Source: Globodera rostochiensis
Lineage: Eukaryota; Nematoda; Chromadorea; Rhabditida; Heteroderidae
Direction of reading: 5' to 3'
Assembly (NCBI GenBank): GCA_018350325.1
Contig: JAEVLN010000004.1
Location: forward strand, 1,426,001-1,490,000
DNA length: 64,000 nucleotides
Shown in pieces: positions 43,401 to 58,400 of the stretch (position 1 is its first letter; each line of letters begins with the position of its first letter). The translations under genes were made by a program, and so were the position numbers. The notes below the pieces were generated by a model, which did not search any database, was not told where the DNA came from, and was given only the letters and a program-made list of their open reading frames with translations.

Positions 43401-46400
43401 GAAAAGTCCGATCACTTTGAAAAGTCTGATCACAGTTAATGCCATCATGTCTCATTTATAGCGCCAAAAATAACTTATAAGTGACAATGACCATTTCCTA
43501 TGAGGAGGAATTCTCCTCGTTGATGCTCCGATGGCGTGGCTCCATCTGGAAGGCGGTGCTGAAGGATCTGATCGCGTTTTACATCGCTTACTATGTCATT
43601 CTGTATGCGCAGGTAAACCTTGCCACACCAGAGCTTATATTTTATCAATCCAGAACTGTTTTATTGTTTGATCAGTCCATTTATCTGATCAATCCAGATC
43701 GTTTTAGGATTTGAATTTAACAGTTTAAAATTGTTAATTTACTGATCACGTTTTGATCAGTCCGTCAATGATCGTTTTATGAGTGAATCATTTTAGTGGG
43801 GTATGATGGACGATTCGCAGAAGGAATACTTCACGGGTTGGATCAAATGGTGTGAGATGTGAGTGCAAAGTTCACATAATTTCTTTAAAAATATTTTTGA
43901 TCAAATAATGCCCCCCCCATTTTCATTTCAGTGGCACCCAATACATTCCGCTTTCATTTCTGCTCGGTTTCTTTGTTGCTGTTGTGGTTGCGCGTTGGTG
44001 GGAGCAGTTCAACTGGATTTCATGGCCCGACAAGTTCATGATGGTCAGTGGTGGCTGTTCAACATTTGAGTGGGCCCCCGAGGGCTGAGCCCAAAATTTT
44101 TGAAACATTTTTTTTGGCCAAGTAAAATTCCCGAACAACACCATTTTCAGTGTGTGTCGACCTGCTTGCCAGGCCGTGAGAACATGGAGACGCGGAAGGT
44201 GTGGAATAATGGGAAAATGAATTAAAATTAAAAACAAAATCAAGACGTTGGCGCGTTGGACCAGTCTCCAATCGGCCATCGCGTGGACGGGCATTTCGGT
44301 CCGAACGCTGAAACGGTTTCCGACAGAGCGGCATTTGGTAGAAAGCAAACTGATGACGGAAGAGGTACGGATTAAGAACAAAATGTTCATGATTGTCCGT
44401 CCGTCCGTCCGTTGCTGAACCCACTGTTTCCCAAGGAGTACGACATGTACACAGCGATCAATGCACCGCATGGCAAATGGTTCGTGCCGTTGATGTGGAT
44501 TTTGAATATGCTAAAGCAAAAAGTGCACGAGCGGCGCATTGACACTGTGCAATTGCAAATGCTTGTTGAACAGCTGATCAAGTTCCGGGACGGGTTCGCC
44601 ATGTTGTACGTGTACGACTGGGTGAAGGTCCCGCTGGTATATGCGCAGGTCGGTGAGAAGTGGTAAAGTGAAGATGCTTAGTCTAAGTCAGATATTCTGA
44701 TAAAGAGCAGCACGACCTGATCCCCAGACACACCTGATCAGAAATATTATCTGACCCATAACCTGATCATGGATCAGTGTCCAAATATTCTGATCAAGAT
44801 CAGCATGACCTGACCAAGCCATCTGATCAGAAATATTATCTGACCCATACCCTGATCATGATCAGTGTCCAAATATTCTGATAAGCTCAGCATGACCTGA
44901 TCAAGCCATCTGATCAGGAGTATGATCTTATACTCAACATGATCCGACCAAAGTTTACTGAGCAAAAAATCTGAGCAATCTTCTGATCAGGATCCATGAA
45001 TCAACTGGTTCAATTACTCGTTGAAGGTGGTGTCAATTGCAACCTACGGCTACTTCTTTATCTGCCTGATCGGACGGCAGCCCAAGTTGGACCCAAAGTC
45101 GATGGAGCAAGAGATCACCATTCTGTTCCCCATCTTCACCACCTTTCAAATGTTGTTCTACATTGGATGGCTTAAAGTTGGCCAATATTTGATGAACCCA
45201 TTCGGAGGTCCCCCCAAAATAAATAAATAATTTTTATTTAAAAAAATCCGAATTTTTTAGAGGACGACGACGATTTCGGTGCGTTTTATGTTGAATAAAA
45301 AAATTCTTTAGCATTTCCTCTCATCGTAGAACTGAATTATGTGCTCGACAGGAACACTTATATCGGTTTGTTACAACTAGAGCCCGGTCGAGACGAGAAT
45401 CTCGTCTCGAGATCTCGACGAGATTCTCGAGAAATCTCGTCTCGACATCTCGTCTCGAATAAAACTGAATTTTCGAGATTTTTCGAGCTCCGAGATTTTT
45501 TCGCAAATCTCGTCTCGAGTCTAGCTCGAAGCTCAAGTCCGGGCTCTAGTTACAACGCATAAGTTTGCTGGACTTATTCATCATAATTTAGCTCATATGA
45601 TTGCATCCGAATTGGCCGATCAGATTCCGTCAAAGATTACCGATGAAATGGAAGTTACACTTCCACATACACGAGCATCCTTCAAAATTCAGGTCGAATG
45701 TCCAATTTTGTTGGGCACTTTAACCGGGCTTGAGTGCCGTTTTTAATTATAATTAATTGTGATTCCTTCAGGACATCATCCCCAAAGGGCATTTGACCGA
45801 TTTCCAAATTGCGCCGAAGGACATGCAATTGATTCGTGCCAACGAACTGGCAAATGCCATGATGGAGCTGGAGCAGAAGCGCAAGAAGTTGAGCACCATT
45901 TTTAGGACTGCCGGCAAAAAAGATGGAGGGTCCGAATTGTTTTTTATTATTATATAAATTCATAATACCTAAAAATGTTTTAAAAACATTCAGCCCGAAA
46001 GTCGTGAATTCTAAGGACAGCGTGGAGGAAAACAGACGCCTGACAACATCAATTGAGGAGGAAGTAACGACACCGAAAAAAGAAGAGCCCATAGGCCCAT
46101 AATTTGTGTGAATTTTTGTGCCACCATTATATATTTTGCAAGTTTTAGTGAAAAAAAGTGAAAATGATTTATTATGTGTGAATTAAATGGAATGATTTAA
46201 ATTGGAACAAAATTTGACTGATTTAAGCCCTTCATTAGGTAATTCAGCTTTATGTTCCGCCAGTTGCATTAAAAAGTTTTGATGCCCCAGTTTGAATGGC
46301 GTTGGTTTAAGATTGAGTATCGCAACGAATTCATTCGAGCGCATTATTGCCGTTTAAATGTACATCCGGCTTGGCTTTTGCTTTGTTCATTTTGATCGCT

Positions 46401-49400
46401 CTAGCTTCGTTCGTGTTCAAGCATATTTTTCGGCATATGTATGTAATGTACGTTTTTTGTTGCTTCACAACCATTTTAAATTTTATACATTTGCTTATTT
46501 TTATTATTCATTAAAGTTTTGAGTGCTAAAATGATTAGTAACCCAAAAAAGAAAGTTTGTTTTTAAAAACTGCACAAATACCGCTAATTTTAAGTTTAAA
46601 AAACTCCTAAAAAATAATCGATTTTCTATTGCTTCCCCTCATTTTCTGTTTACAGCTTTACACACCTTGCTAGATTAAAGTAAAGACATTTTTACTACGT
46701 TTTATGTGCTCGAGAACGCCCGAGTACTTTTCAGATTTGTGCAATTATTATTTTTTTTGTGGAACAAGGTTAAAGAAAGTGTTATTTTTATTGGTTACAC
46801 TTCGAATTCGAAAAAAGCTTTAATACCGGAAAAGTTTGATTCTTCTGTTAGCTTATTTTGGCATGCACAAGTCTGAAGATTTTGTTATCGTTTTTAACAT
46901 ACAATAGGAAGTGGTGTTAGACATATATAGTACATAGACCATAACTGTATGTATTTGATTTCTAGATATTAAGAACATTGCGCTAATTGTGCAACCTCAA
47001 GATGATGCTCCGCAATCGAGATCTTAACGTACAGAAGAATGTGGACGCTCGAACTCAGCAGCACAAAGGCACGGGACACCAGAATGCGGCACCGATTGGC
47101 AAAGGTGGCAACAAACTACCGGCGGTGGCGGTGCCACATCAAAAGCGTCAGGCGGCACATTTGGTGAAGACGGGCGAATCGTCTAGCGGCTCGGACAAAG
47201 ACATGAAGGACGAGCCGAGGCCAAAGCGTGCATGCAGTCAGACGGAAAAGGAGAACAACAACACCGTCGGAAACACTGTCGTTCCCGTTACGGTACTTTG
47301 TTGTTGTGATTATTTAAATTCATTCATAATATATTTAAGGCCTTCTCGCGCTCACTGCTCATCGATTCGACCAAGAAAGAGTTGGGTGCTGGCGGTGCCA
47401 TGCGCGCTGCTCCGATTGTTGGCCGTAAGCGTACCTCCGCGTTGTTGACCACCCGCGACTCCAATGTAGGCGAGACAAAGTTGTCACCATCACAGGTACT
47501 TGCTTGGTTTTCTATTCTCGATGAAATGGTATACATAAGTGGTCCCATACAGGAAGAGGAAAAGCTGGAGAATGAACAGAAAATGGAGCAGGACGAAGAG
47601 CAGCAGCCACCACCCAGCCAAGAAGTGTTCAACTTCGACAAGGAGAACGAACGCGACATGGCCGCCATGTCACAGTACGCGCAGGACATCTTCCTCTACT
47701 ACAAATACCGCGAGGTTTCTTTTCACATTACATCTCGCCAAATTGTTTTTGGGCCCAAAATGATAAAACAATGTTTGTTATTGAAATTGGACGGGCTTTA
47801 AGAATTTACTATGTTTTAGTTCATACAGCACCATTGATTTTTTTTGTAAAATTTTTGGGCAGTAATTATTCCTTTCATTAGTACAGCTTGTGAAGCCCAT
47901 TGATCATCTACACATTTTAAGCGCTCCTTCCAAGTCGGCGATTACATTCGTGCTGGAAAGCATCCGGAAATCACAAGCGAAGTGCGTGCCAAACTGGTGG
48001 ACTGGATGGTCGAGCTGCAGGAGACGTTTGAATTGAACCACGAGACGCTGTACTTGGCCGTCAAGCTGGTGGACATGTTCTTGAATCGCACCACGAACAC
48101 TGTGCTGTGTACGCAAATGCAACTAGTCGCATCGGCCGCCATCTTTGTCGCCTCCAAGTTTGATGTAATTCTTTTTTTTAGAACTTTTTTTACTGAATTT
48201 TATTTGAGCTCAAAAAGTTTTTCAATGTGAGAGACTCATAAATTAGGAATAAGATTTTTGCATTTGGTGCAGGAACGTGCGCCGCCGCTCATCGACGATT
48301 TCATCTATTTGGCGGAGGAGAGTTTCTCCAGGGAACAAATTTTGGAAATGGAACGAGTGATGCTCAAAGTTGTCGACTTCGACCTTGGAGCACCGCTTTC
48401 TTACCGCTTCTTGCGCCGCTATGCTCGAGTAAGGAGGAGAAACAGTGAACGGGTTGAATATGAATGTTTTTATTTGTCTAAAAAAGTGTACCTGTGCTTC
48501 CGGTGTAAAAAGTCTACTTTTTGTTAAGGTATGCAAGCTGGACATGGGCACTCTAACGTTGGCTCGCTATGTGCTGGAAACTTCGTTGATGTTCATGGAC
48601 TATTGTCGTGTGTCCGAGTCGCGTATTGCCGCCGCTGCTCTGCTGTTGGCGCTTCGTATGAAGGGAATAGGCGACTGGGTTTGTAATAAACAACTTTTAA
48701 TACACATTGTTTTGAATCCAGGGTCCCATTCTGGACAAGTACACCGGCTTTAAACGTTCTGAGGTGGATTTTGTTTAATGCTTTCAATCACATTTTGAGA
48801 GAGGAGCGGGCGGGGGTATTGGTCAAACTAACAGCGCGATATTCGAGATTTCAGATTGAGTCACTGATGTGGCGTCTCAATCGGATGGTTGCCGAGCGCA
48901 AGCAGCATTATCCGGACCTGGACACTGTTTTCCGCAAATACAGCCATGAGTGAGCGCAAATTTTTTTTGAAAAAGCAACTTGTGTGCGCCCCTTTTCCAG
49001 GATTTTCTTCGAGGTTGCCAAAATCAAGCTGCTGAGGGAATGAACAATTTTGTCGTTTTATGGAGATCTCGTTTTATTGGGCACTATATACTTTTCGATC
49101 ACACAAACACATACTAAAAACAACATTTTTTTTGCCTGCGTTTGTTCACCACTCTTTTCTCGAATTTTGGCAACAAATGTTGCTAATAAATGATGCTGAT
49201 ATCAAGTGTTGAAATATTTGTAATAGGCGCTGAACGTTTGGTTGAACTGCTTGAACTTTGTAGGGTGGTGAAAATTTTTAAAATGATATTTTATGGTTCA
49301 AAAACTGCTATCTTTTCTTTTAGCATTTGTCAATTTTTTAGAATTTTTCTTTTTTAATCAATCCATAACCGGTGAAATTCATCCTTACAGTCTACCAGGT

Positions 49401-52400
49401 TCGAACCCCAAGGGTTTTTGAATAAAAGTTACGCGGTCAAGCGTTTAATTCTTCACAAATTCTCAAAACTCCACCAAATCTTGGTAAGGGTAAGAAGGGG
49501 GCACTAGAAGGCACGAAATTAAACCGTTAACCTGTGTTACAAGGTCTCGAACGTCTATATGCATAAGGAAAAGGTTTAATGAAAGCTCAACAAAGTTATT
49601 GCCAAACAAAATGAAAAATCCCGATTTTTACACACTTTTTCTTTTATAACTTTTTAGTATCGCATCGAATTGGCTTTTTCATGTTGAATTATATGTTCGA
49701 ATCACCTAGAGCTTTTAAATAATATAAAGATTGTCAAAGATTGGTTCGCTGTGAAAAGAGTTATGACGCGTTAAAAGTTACCCAGACTCAACCGAGACTC
49801 AACCGTCCCGCTTCCGATTAAACAATGAATTTGCAAGTTTCGAAACGATTTCTCTGTATTATGTAATTACATATGTAACACTCGCCGCGTATAAAAGCTG
49901 CGTCCACTTACCGCAAATTTTTATATTCTTAATTACTTCTTCATTTTCTTCTTCAACTGCATATTTATTGATGGCAACTTCCGCTCGCCTGCCGTCGCCC
50001 AAATCGCCGTCATCTCTGGTGCTCATCGCTGCGCTTCTCTTCAACTGCTGCCGCTGTTGTCCGGCGGACGTGCTTTCGCTGCAGGACAACGCTTGTGCAA
50101 AGAAAGGCGCTGGACTACCGACGGGCTTCTCTCTGCCAAAGGACGATCAGCTGTAAGTTGAGCTGCTTCAATTTAATTTCGTTTCATAACAGATTTTTCC
50201 CTTTTCAGTCTGATGGAGCCGTGGGCATTGGGCACCGATGACATCAATCAACCCATTCAATCGCAAATTCATGCACTTCTGTCGAACGTCGAGGAGTCTG
50301 CTGAACCGCTGCACTTTTCCATCATCATCATCGAACGGGACCAAAAGACTGCGCATGGAACGTGCAGCCAATTCTTCAATGCTCATCTTCTGCTGCCGAA
50401 CAATGTCAACTGTTCGTTTGGCAGTGAGGCGGAAGTGGTGCGTGTTTTTTTTTTTAAATTTAAAATTGTCATCATTTAACTAATTTTGTTTATTTTCAGA
50501 AAGATGACCATCAGCAGAACGAGTGCGCCGACAAGGGCACAAAATGCATGGCTTTGCCCGTCAACTGCAGCTTCCCAATGGGCCGGACCGAGACGCTGCC
50601 CAATGTTCGTGTGTTCACAATCAAGATGTGGGCGCGAGTCGATGCGCTAAGTGATTCCCATTGCTCATGGAAAGCAATCATTGTGAGTTCTCGCTCACCT
50701 TTTGCTATTTACCCACTAAATTGATCATTTTCAGGATGGTGTCCGTGTTCTGCTATCAACCGGCGACTCCAACGACCTGGAGCAAGCGTGCTGGGAAACA
50801 ACTGATCCGATTTGCTGCAGCTCATGGCAACTCAACCTCCTCTTCTGTCTGTGCCCTGTCGTCCTCGTGCTCACTGTTGTTCTGATGGTCGCGTGTTTGT
50901 ATCGCGGACAAAGACGAACTTCTAACCCTCCAACTACAAAGACGAAGGACGAGGAAGCGGCAACGGGCTCTCAACCAACGTCAAGGGCAGCCCAATATGG
51001 CGTAGAGGTGCCGGATTCGGTGTTATCGCAAGAGGAGACTCCTACCAAAGCAGTACCAGCAGAAGGAGGAGTGACAGTGCCAGAGCCATTGGACAAGGAC
51101 ATCTTCGTCACCCCGTCAATGACTCAACCGCCGAAAATTCAGGCTACTGGTAAGTTGCCAGGGGGTCCTGATCAACGAGTCATTCTCCCTTTTAGCGAGT
51201 GATCCGCTCTACCAAACGCTCGGCAACTTGGACAAGGACATCTTCGTCAAGCCGCCAATGACTCAACCGCCGAAAACTCCGGCTACTGGTAAGTTGCCAG
51301 GGGGTCCTGATCAACGAGTCATTCTCCCTTTTAGCGAGTGATCCGTTCTACCAAACGCTCGGCAACTTGGACAAGGACATCTTCGTCACCCCGTCAATGA
51401 CTCAACCGCCGAAAACTCAGGCTACTGGTAAGTTTCCAGGGGTCCTGATCAACGAGTCATTCTCCCTTTTAGCGAGTGATCCGTTCTACCAAACGCTCGG
51501 CAACTTGGACAAGGACATCTTCGTCAAGCCGTCAATGACTCAACCGACAAATGCTGAAGAAGTGCCATCAAACAGAGCCCATGAAAGTGATGTTTATGCC
51601 CAATGATCGAGTGTATTTTGATTGTAGGAGAATGTTCAATTACATGTATTATAGCTATGGCGATTGTATTTGATGTATTCATTGTCTGTTTTTTCATTAT
51701 TTTATATTGTCAAGGTCAAAAATAAAATTTTCAAATGAGCGGTGGCGTGTCTGGACGAAAAGCCAACCCTAGAAGCATAAAAGGGTCAATTTTATTTTAA
51801 AATTGTGTGAAAATATTTAGGGGCGGGTTTATTTTAACTAAAAAACGTGAAATATTGACCAAACCCCCCCCCCCCCCAAATATTGACTGAAAACCCAAAA
51901 AAGTGTCAAAATACTGATTAGAATGAATAAGAGTCCATCTTATCGTCAATACACGTGAAGAGAAACAACAAATTACAGCAAATTATTTGGCGATCAACAA
52001 CTGTAACTATGTTAACTACCTAGATCCAGATATAGGTAGGTATGCGTAAAAACCAGGGCTCGGGTCTCAAATCCGCATCGAAGCATTAAAAATCCTCATT
52101 TACTATCTAAAATCCGATATTCGACATTTCTTTAAATTCTTTTTTGTTCCGAATTCTGTTTTACTTTTAGCTGGGGGGGGGGGGAGGGGAAGAGGTCAAG
52201 AAAATTTTCACTCATGTTGAGATTTGCAACCAAAAGGTAAATTTTTTGAAGCTTTTAACGAGATTTGTTAAGGAAAATGCTTTTTATTGTCATTTTCTCC
52301 AAAAACCCACAAAAAGTCCAGAAGTATATCCGAAAGACCACAAAAATCCGCAATCGGCATTTCAAAAAAAACTCCTCATTGGCTTTTCCAAAAACCACAG

Positions 52401-55400
52401 AATGAGGAAGAATCCGCAGACTTGCGAGCCCTGGTAAAAAAATTCGTCAATCTTTATTAATTTTCCTCTTACAATTGTAAATATAATATTTTTTACATGT
52501 TTTGGAAACTTTTATATGTATGTACCACATTGTTACGCCCATAATACCCATTTCTGGAAATTTTGTTTTTTTTTTCCAAAATTTTTGAGAGCCCAACTTT
52601 CTTTTAACTGTTTTACAAATTTACATTTCAGTTTATCTACCACGAACACCATCAACAATTATCAAATGCTGTTCTCGTTTTGTCTTCGTTTCCTGTCCGG
52701 CCCGCTGTTCTACGCTTGGCATTCTGTGCGCAAACAATTTTCGTTAGCTGCCATCATCACGTTGTGCATTCGTCTGATCTCGCTGTTCATGATGGCACTG
52801 ATCACACCGATTGTGCTGCGTCGTATGTTCGCCTCCAACTTTGTGGAGCTGCAGCAGCCGCTCGAGTTCATCTTCAAGACCTGCTCGGACGAGTTGGCCG
52901 GAGTTTGTTCCTTTCCGGAGGCACAATTTTCCCTAGAAGAGGTTTTAATTAAATCCACCAACGAATTTACAAAAATTTGCTTTTCTTATAAAATTTAGCG
53001 ATTTTTGTGGTCGTGGCTTACTCATTCATCATTTTAGGAGGACATTCAATTGCAGCCCGGCTATTACTACAGCTTTGTGCTTGATATTGTCCTCTTCGAT
53101 ACAATGCAAAATCGACAGTTGAGCATTGTGTTGGCCAGTGTGATGCTTAAGGTTTTATGTCAATTTTTTTTGTAAAAATTTCTACAAAATCATTGTTTTT
53201 TAAAATTGTAAATGTGCATGTCCAACATGTTGGTATGGTTTAGGATGAACGGGTGAAGTTGCTGTACCAGTTCCACAAAAGTGTGCCGATTTTCAACGCG
53301 TTCACCGCTCGCTCGGTCATCTCTCGTCTCTACACATTGGTGAGAGTACACTTTTTAATGTATAAAATTTAATGGAACTTTTGAACAATTGTCAATTTTT
53401 ATATAAAGAATCAACAACAACAAAAAAATTCAGACACGAAATATGTTCTTTTGGCCACTGTACTTGGCCGGTTTCTTCTCCTCTTCCGGACATGAGCTGT
53501 CCGAGCTGTTTTCCATCCATTTTCCGAGTTACTATTTGGAGCGTGAGAGTCGTCCAACACGTCTTGTTGTGGTTCAACTGCAGAACAAATTCATACAGGT
53601 TGTCTTCTTTTTTTCCTTTATTGCATTGTAATTAGAAATTGGCCAAATTAGCGGTCGCCGAATCGATCTTTCTCTAATTTTCATTTATTGCTGCTGGTTA
53701 AAAATGTTGGGCCCGGTTCGGGTCGGAATGCTGCAAAATTTTTGGTCGATTTTTTAAAAAAGTTCTTAAAAATTGAAAAAATCGTTGAAATTTTTAGCTT
53801 TCGTCTGCCCAACTACGCGTGCGTACGCATCTGAACATTTTAAGCGCGTTTGTCAGCGAGTACCCGCTTCTGTCCTATGTGTTGATGTTTTGCGCTTGCT
53901 TCAGCCTCTTCTTCAGCACTTTTGCGATTTTCCATTTTGTCCAATGGGCACGACGGTGGACAGCGCCGACAAATGCTATAATCGATTCTACGATGGACAA
54001 CGACAGCTTGGAGGAGGTCGACGAAGGCGATCCCGCAATTGATTATCACTTTCATAAATTAGCAACAAATTGACCCGCTCAAATTTTTTTTTGTTTCTTC
54101 ACTTATTTAATTACTATAATAATATTTAACATACGGACAGTACAACGTGTAGAAAATAATATGCAAATAAATAATGACGCGTTTAATTCCTATCCAAATT
54201 TGTGCGGATTTGTTTAAATATGTTCGCTTTACTTTGTTAACAAAATTTATATTGTTTGTTTTTGATGCGCGACTTTAGATTTTGGACAGTCAGTGTTTGT
54301 GCTGCTTGCTCACCACCTCCAGCGTTTCAATTTGATGATCTACAATCATCATACGGGTTGACCCTGTGTTCTGCCAGCCACAATGTGCGTATGCCCTTAT
54401 TTGAGCATTATTTAAATTCTTTTCTGATCTGCAAAACAAAACATGAGAGTCAGTCAGTCCAAGTTTGATGGGTTGTGATAGTTAATTGTTTTTGTAATAT
54501 ACAGTCCAAAAAGTTTGTTGGAACAGATTGGATTGGAACTCTTTCTACGCATTACACTTTTCTCATTAGGTTCGTCTCATCGTCTACACCGTCCGTCTCT
54601 GGTCAATTTTTTGTTGCTAACAATGCGATTTCCCCGACGGCGTTGGCACCACAGCTGCTGCTGCCCCCGTGCCCTGGCGCCTGCGGTTGGCGGCCTACGT
54701 CGGCGCTTTTGCTGTCCGACAATTTGACGTCACAGACGAGCGGCGATGGCATCACCACCCAATTTGCCGACGGGGACAGAATCGCCGCGATGGACGAAGA
54801 AGCGATCATTGAATTGATCTTTGCTCATTGCAGAGTTTGTACTGCCTCAGTCAGATAATGGCAAGTTCTGCTGATTGTGTTTCAGCCCTGTCCCTGGGGA
54901 ACGCGACGGTGGTGGCACAACAGTGCCACAAACGGCGGTGGCGGTGACTCACTGTGCCGTCCATGCGAAACGCCGTTGCGCACCTTCGACTACCTTTTCC
55001 TGCTGTTCCATGTAATTGTGCCGTTCGTGCTGAACAGTGTGGCAATCTGTTACAATGCCGACAGGATGCGACAAACGCGAAGGTAATTGGCATTTTAACG
55101 GTCTAAAAACACGGGAGTTTTGTCTTTAAAAAATCCAAATTTCCGTTTCAAAAATATGTTTTATCCATTTTTGTTCCTTTTTAAGGCTTCTCCTGTGGAC
55201 GGTGTGCCAATTGGTCTGCGCACTGCTCGAATGTTCGTTGGCATTCATTGGAGCCCTGCTCATTTTTCGTCCGTTTGGTGAACTGCGGACATTTGGCTGT
55301 TCGCGCGAGGGCAAATTGGAGGAATGGTAAATGGGAGGCGTTAAAAATCCGCAAAAAAAAAAAGGTACCTAGGCTAAATCTTTGAAATTTCAATCCGTAA

Positions 55401-58400
55401 ACAAATGGCATAAATTTTTTTACAGATTTTTTGTACTTACAAAAAATTCATTTAAAAACTTGCAACAAAAATGCTGTTCAACATTAATCCCTACAAATAC
55501 AAAAAAGGTACTCAATGTGGAACAATCCGGTGCTTCACTATTCACGGGTCCTTCACTGTTCGTCCGAACTCGTTTATCCGCTGTGAGTTTGAATTACATT
55601 TAAAAACATTTTTTGTATTTTTTTTTTTGCTAAATTTCAGTTATTCCCTTCCGTTTGTGATTTATGCCCTCAATTTGGCCACTTTGCTCATTGTCCGGTC
55701 CCTCCTGCACATTACAATCGCCACATTTTGCAACACTTCGTTGCCGAGCGCACCATTTTACGCAGCGCTTTGGGCATTGCCATTGCTTGCGCTGGCACAT
55801 GCCGTTTTGGTAATTTGATTTTTTTTAATTAGTCGCTAAACTTTGTCGACTCTTTTCCCAAAAACAGCCAAAACTTTGATGGACGCTGACTTTTTTTTGT
55901 GTCCAATTCCAGTCTGGCGTTCTATTCGCGTTGTTCCCCTTCATTGCACTGCTCGCCGCCCTCCTCCACTTGGTGGTTCATCTCAGCGTTCGCGCAACCC
56001 ACCGAACGCGGTCGCCATCAACAGCGTCCACTGCTGTCTCATCACCAGCGACAACCGTTGGCGGAATGTTCCGGTTGTTGTTGTCGACGGCCTATCATCG
56101 GTAGTCGTTTTGTCACTTTTTAAATTGTGGTTTTCAAAATATTCCCGCGAAACACACTGATTACCCCCTTCTTCCCCTCCCCTAAGGGGTCGTCCTGTGC
56201 CCCTGTGGCTGCCTTGGCTGGTCCATCTCGCGCTGTTTGCGTTCGCCCTCCTCTCTCTGCTGATCGCTTTCGGCGCTCCCAACAGCGGTCAAATGGCGGA
56301 GCTCGTCGCCACACTCTTTGGCGGCACGCGGTCTCTGTTGGCGCTCACTTTATGTGAGTAAATTGTTGCTATTTGCTATTGTTGTTGTTGGTGTTGTTAA
56401 ACTGAATGAAAGCAACTAAAAAATTTTTGATTCTGCTGGTCAAATTTCAAATTCTGACCCGCTCCACGCTTCAAAACTCCAATCTCTAATTAAAATTTTT
56501 GTCAAAACAATCTTTTTTCTACTGTTGAGACTAGAGCATTTGACAAAAATTTACCGAAAATTTTTCGAGTTTTTCAGTGATCTCGAACGAGTCGATCGTT
56601 TAATTTTGTTTCGATATTCTCGATTGAAATCTCGATCGGTCCTCAAGTCCGGGCTTTAGTTGAGATGTTCGGCGTTTGGTTTGACCTCGGGGTTCTAATG
56701 CCTGATTTTATTTTTTTATTTCCTTTGAGGCGTTCTTCTGCCATTGCCCACCCTGTTCTTCATTCTCACTATTCGATTGACAGCGCCCGGAAGCATTGCA
56801 TTGGCAAACCGATGCCTTTCATGATCACCACACTGATCAACAACCACCACCTCCTCCATCCTCCAGTCTGATCACTCAAAACCTCGCTCCCTGTTTCTCT
56901 CTAATTCCTCTATTATTTTCCTCTAATGGGTATTATTATTGTTGTTTGTTTTTGTTTGTTGTTGTTTATTCCCCCAATTTTTGAATGTCACATCAAAAAA
57001 AAACATAGTTTGTCCGCCTTTTCATTCAGCAGAACTTTTGTTATTTGTGAGAGACCAATAAAATATTACGAATTGTGAATTTGTCCCGTTTTGATTTTAA
57101 ACGGTTCAAAACCCCGAACAGATTCTCTCTCGTCGTCGAATTTTTTTCTGCTTTATTTGTGCGCAAAAGCCTCTCGAATTTGATTAGAGAGAGATTATTT
57201 ATTCCGAAAATGCCGATTGATTTGCTCATCAATTTCGTTTATAATAATCGATATATTTTTTGTTGTGGGGGTGAAAAATGACGACGGTTTTTTTTTCAGA
57301 TGACGAACAACAAAATGTGGTGGTGATTCCGCTGCTTCAAAAATGGCGGGCGGAACTATGGGACGCAATGGACGCCGCCGCGGGGCGTGAGCGAAGCGTC
57401 CGTCGAACAACGACATCCCCTCGCCGCCGCAATTGAACATTTTTGGTGTGAACATTTGCAAATGCATTGACATTGTTTTTTTTTGGTTTAACCCGATTGG
57501 GTTTAAGTATCTTTAAATTAAAAAAAACATATTGCCGGGAGGGTAATTTACACGATTACTCCTCCCCCCCCAGGCCAAACCAATTTATTTATCGCCGAAT
57601 TTTAAAATGGGGATCATAAAATGGATGGGATTGAACTGGCCGACGGATACCGATTCCCGGGGACAATTCGGTGCCGCAACGGGTGTCCGGGTATTTTTTT
57701 GTGCATTCCCGGGGTTGGGCCGGATGTTAGCCGGTCAAATGCTTATACAATTCGGAACGCTTAGCACTTAAAGCTACCGAAATGTTGCGCATATTTCGAG
57801 CTTCGATGGCGCTGAATTGTCCGTGCCATTAAAAATAACCCTGTCTCTCTAACTTTTTCCTCTTTCTCTGTCACAGGATGTGTCTCTCTGCTGCCGGCTC
57901 TGTCTCGCTGATCACTCTCCTCCTTTTGCCCACTCACTGCGGCTCCTCTGGCGGTGATGTGTCTCCGCATTTCCGGCACTGTCTCGCCACCTGCTCCGTT
58001 TCGTCGCCATCGGCGCCGCTTTCTTCCGCTTGTCCCATCGAACAGCCAACCGCGTTTGCCTGGTGGGCCCGTGAACATTGCTTCAGGTGTCCAAATTACA
58101 TTACAATATTTAAAAACATATATTTAATAATGGTCACAAAAGGCCAACGAATGGACAAAACGTCCACTTGCCAAACGTGGGACAGAATGCCGGGGCTTAA
58201 CAAATTAATTTGTTATAAATTAAATGCAAATCGCTGTAGCTGTCGTCAAAGCTGTATTTGGCGTACTGTCGACGAATTTGCACGTCGACCCGCCGCCGTC
58301 CGCAACACCCCAATTCTTTGGCAAATGGCCTTTCATTCCGCTCCTTTTGCACTTGGGCCCGCTGTTTGTGCCTGTACAAGTGCGTTTTTCTTCTGATTTT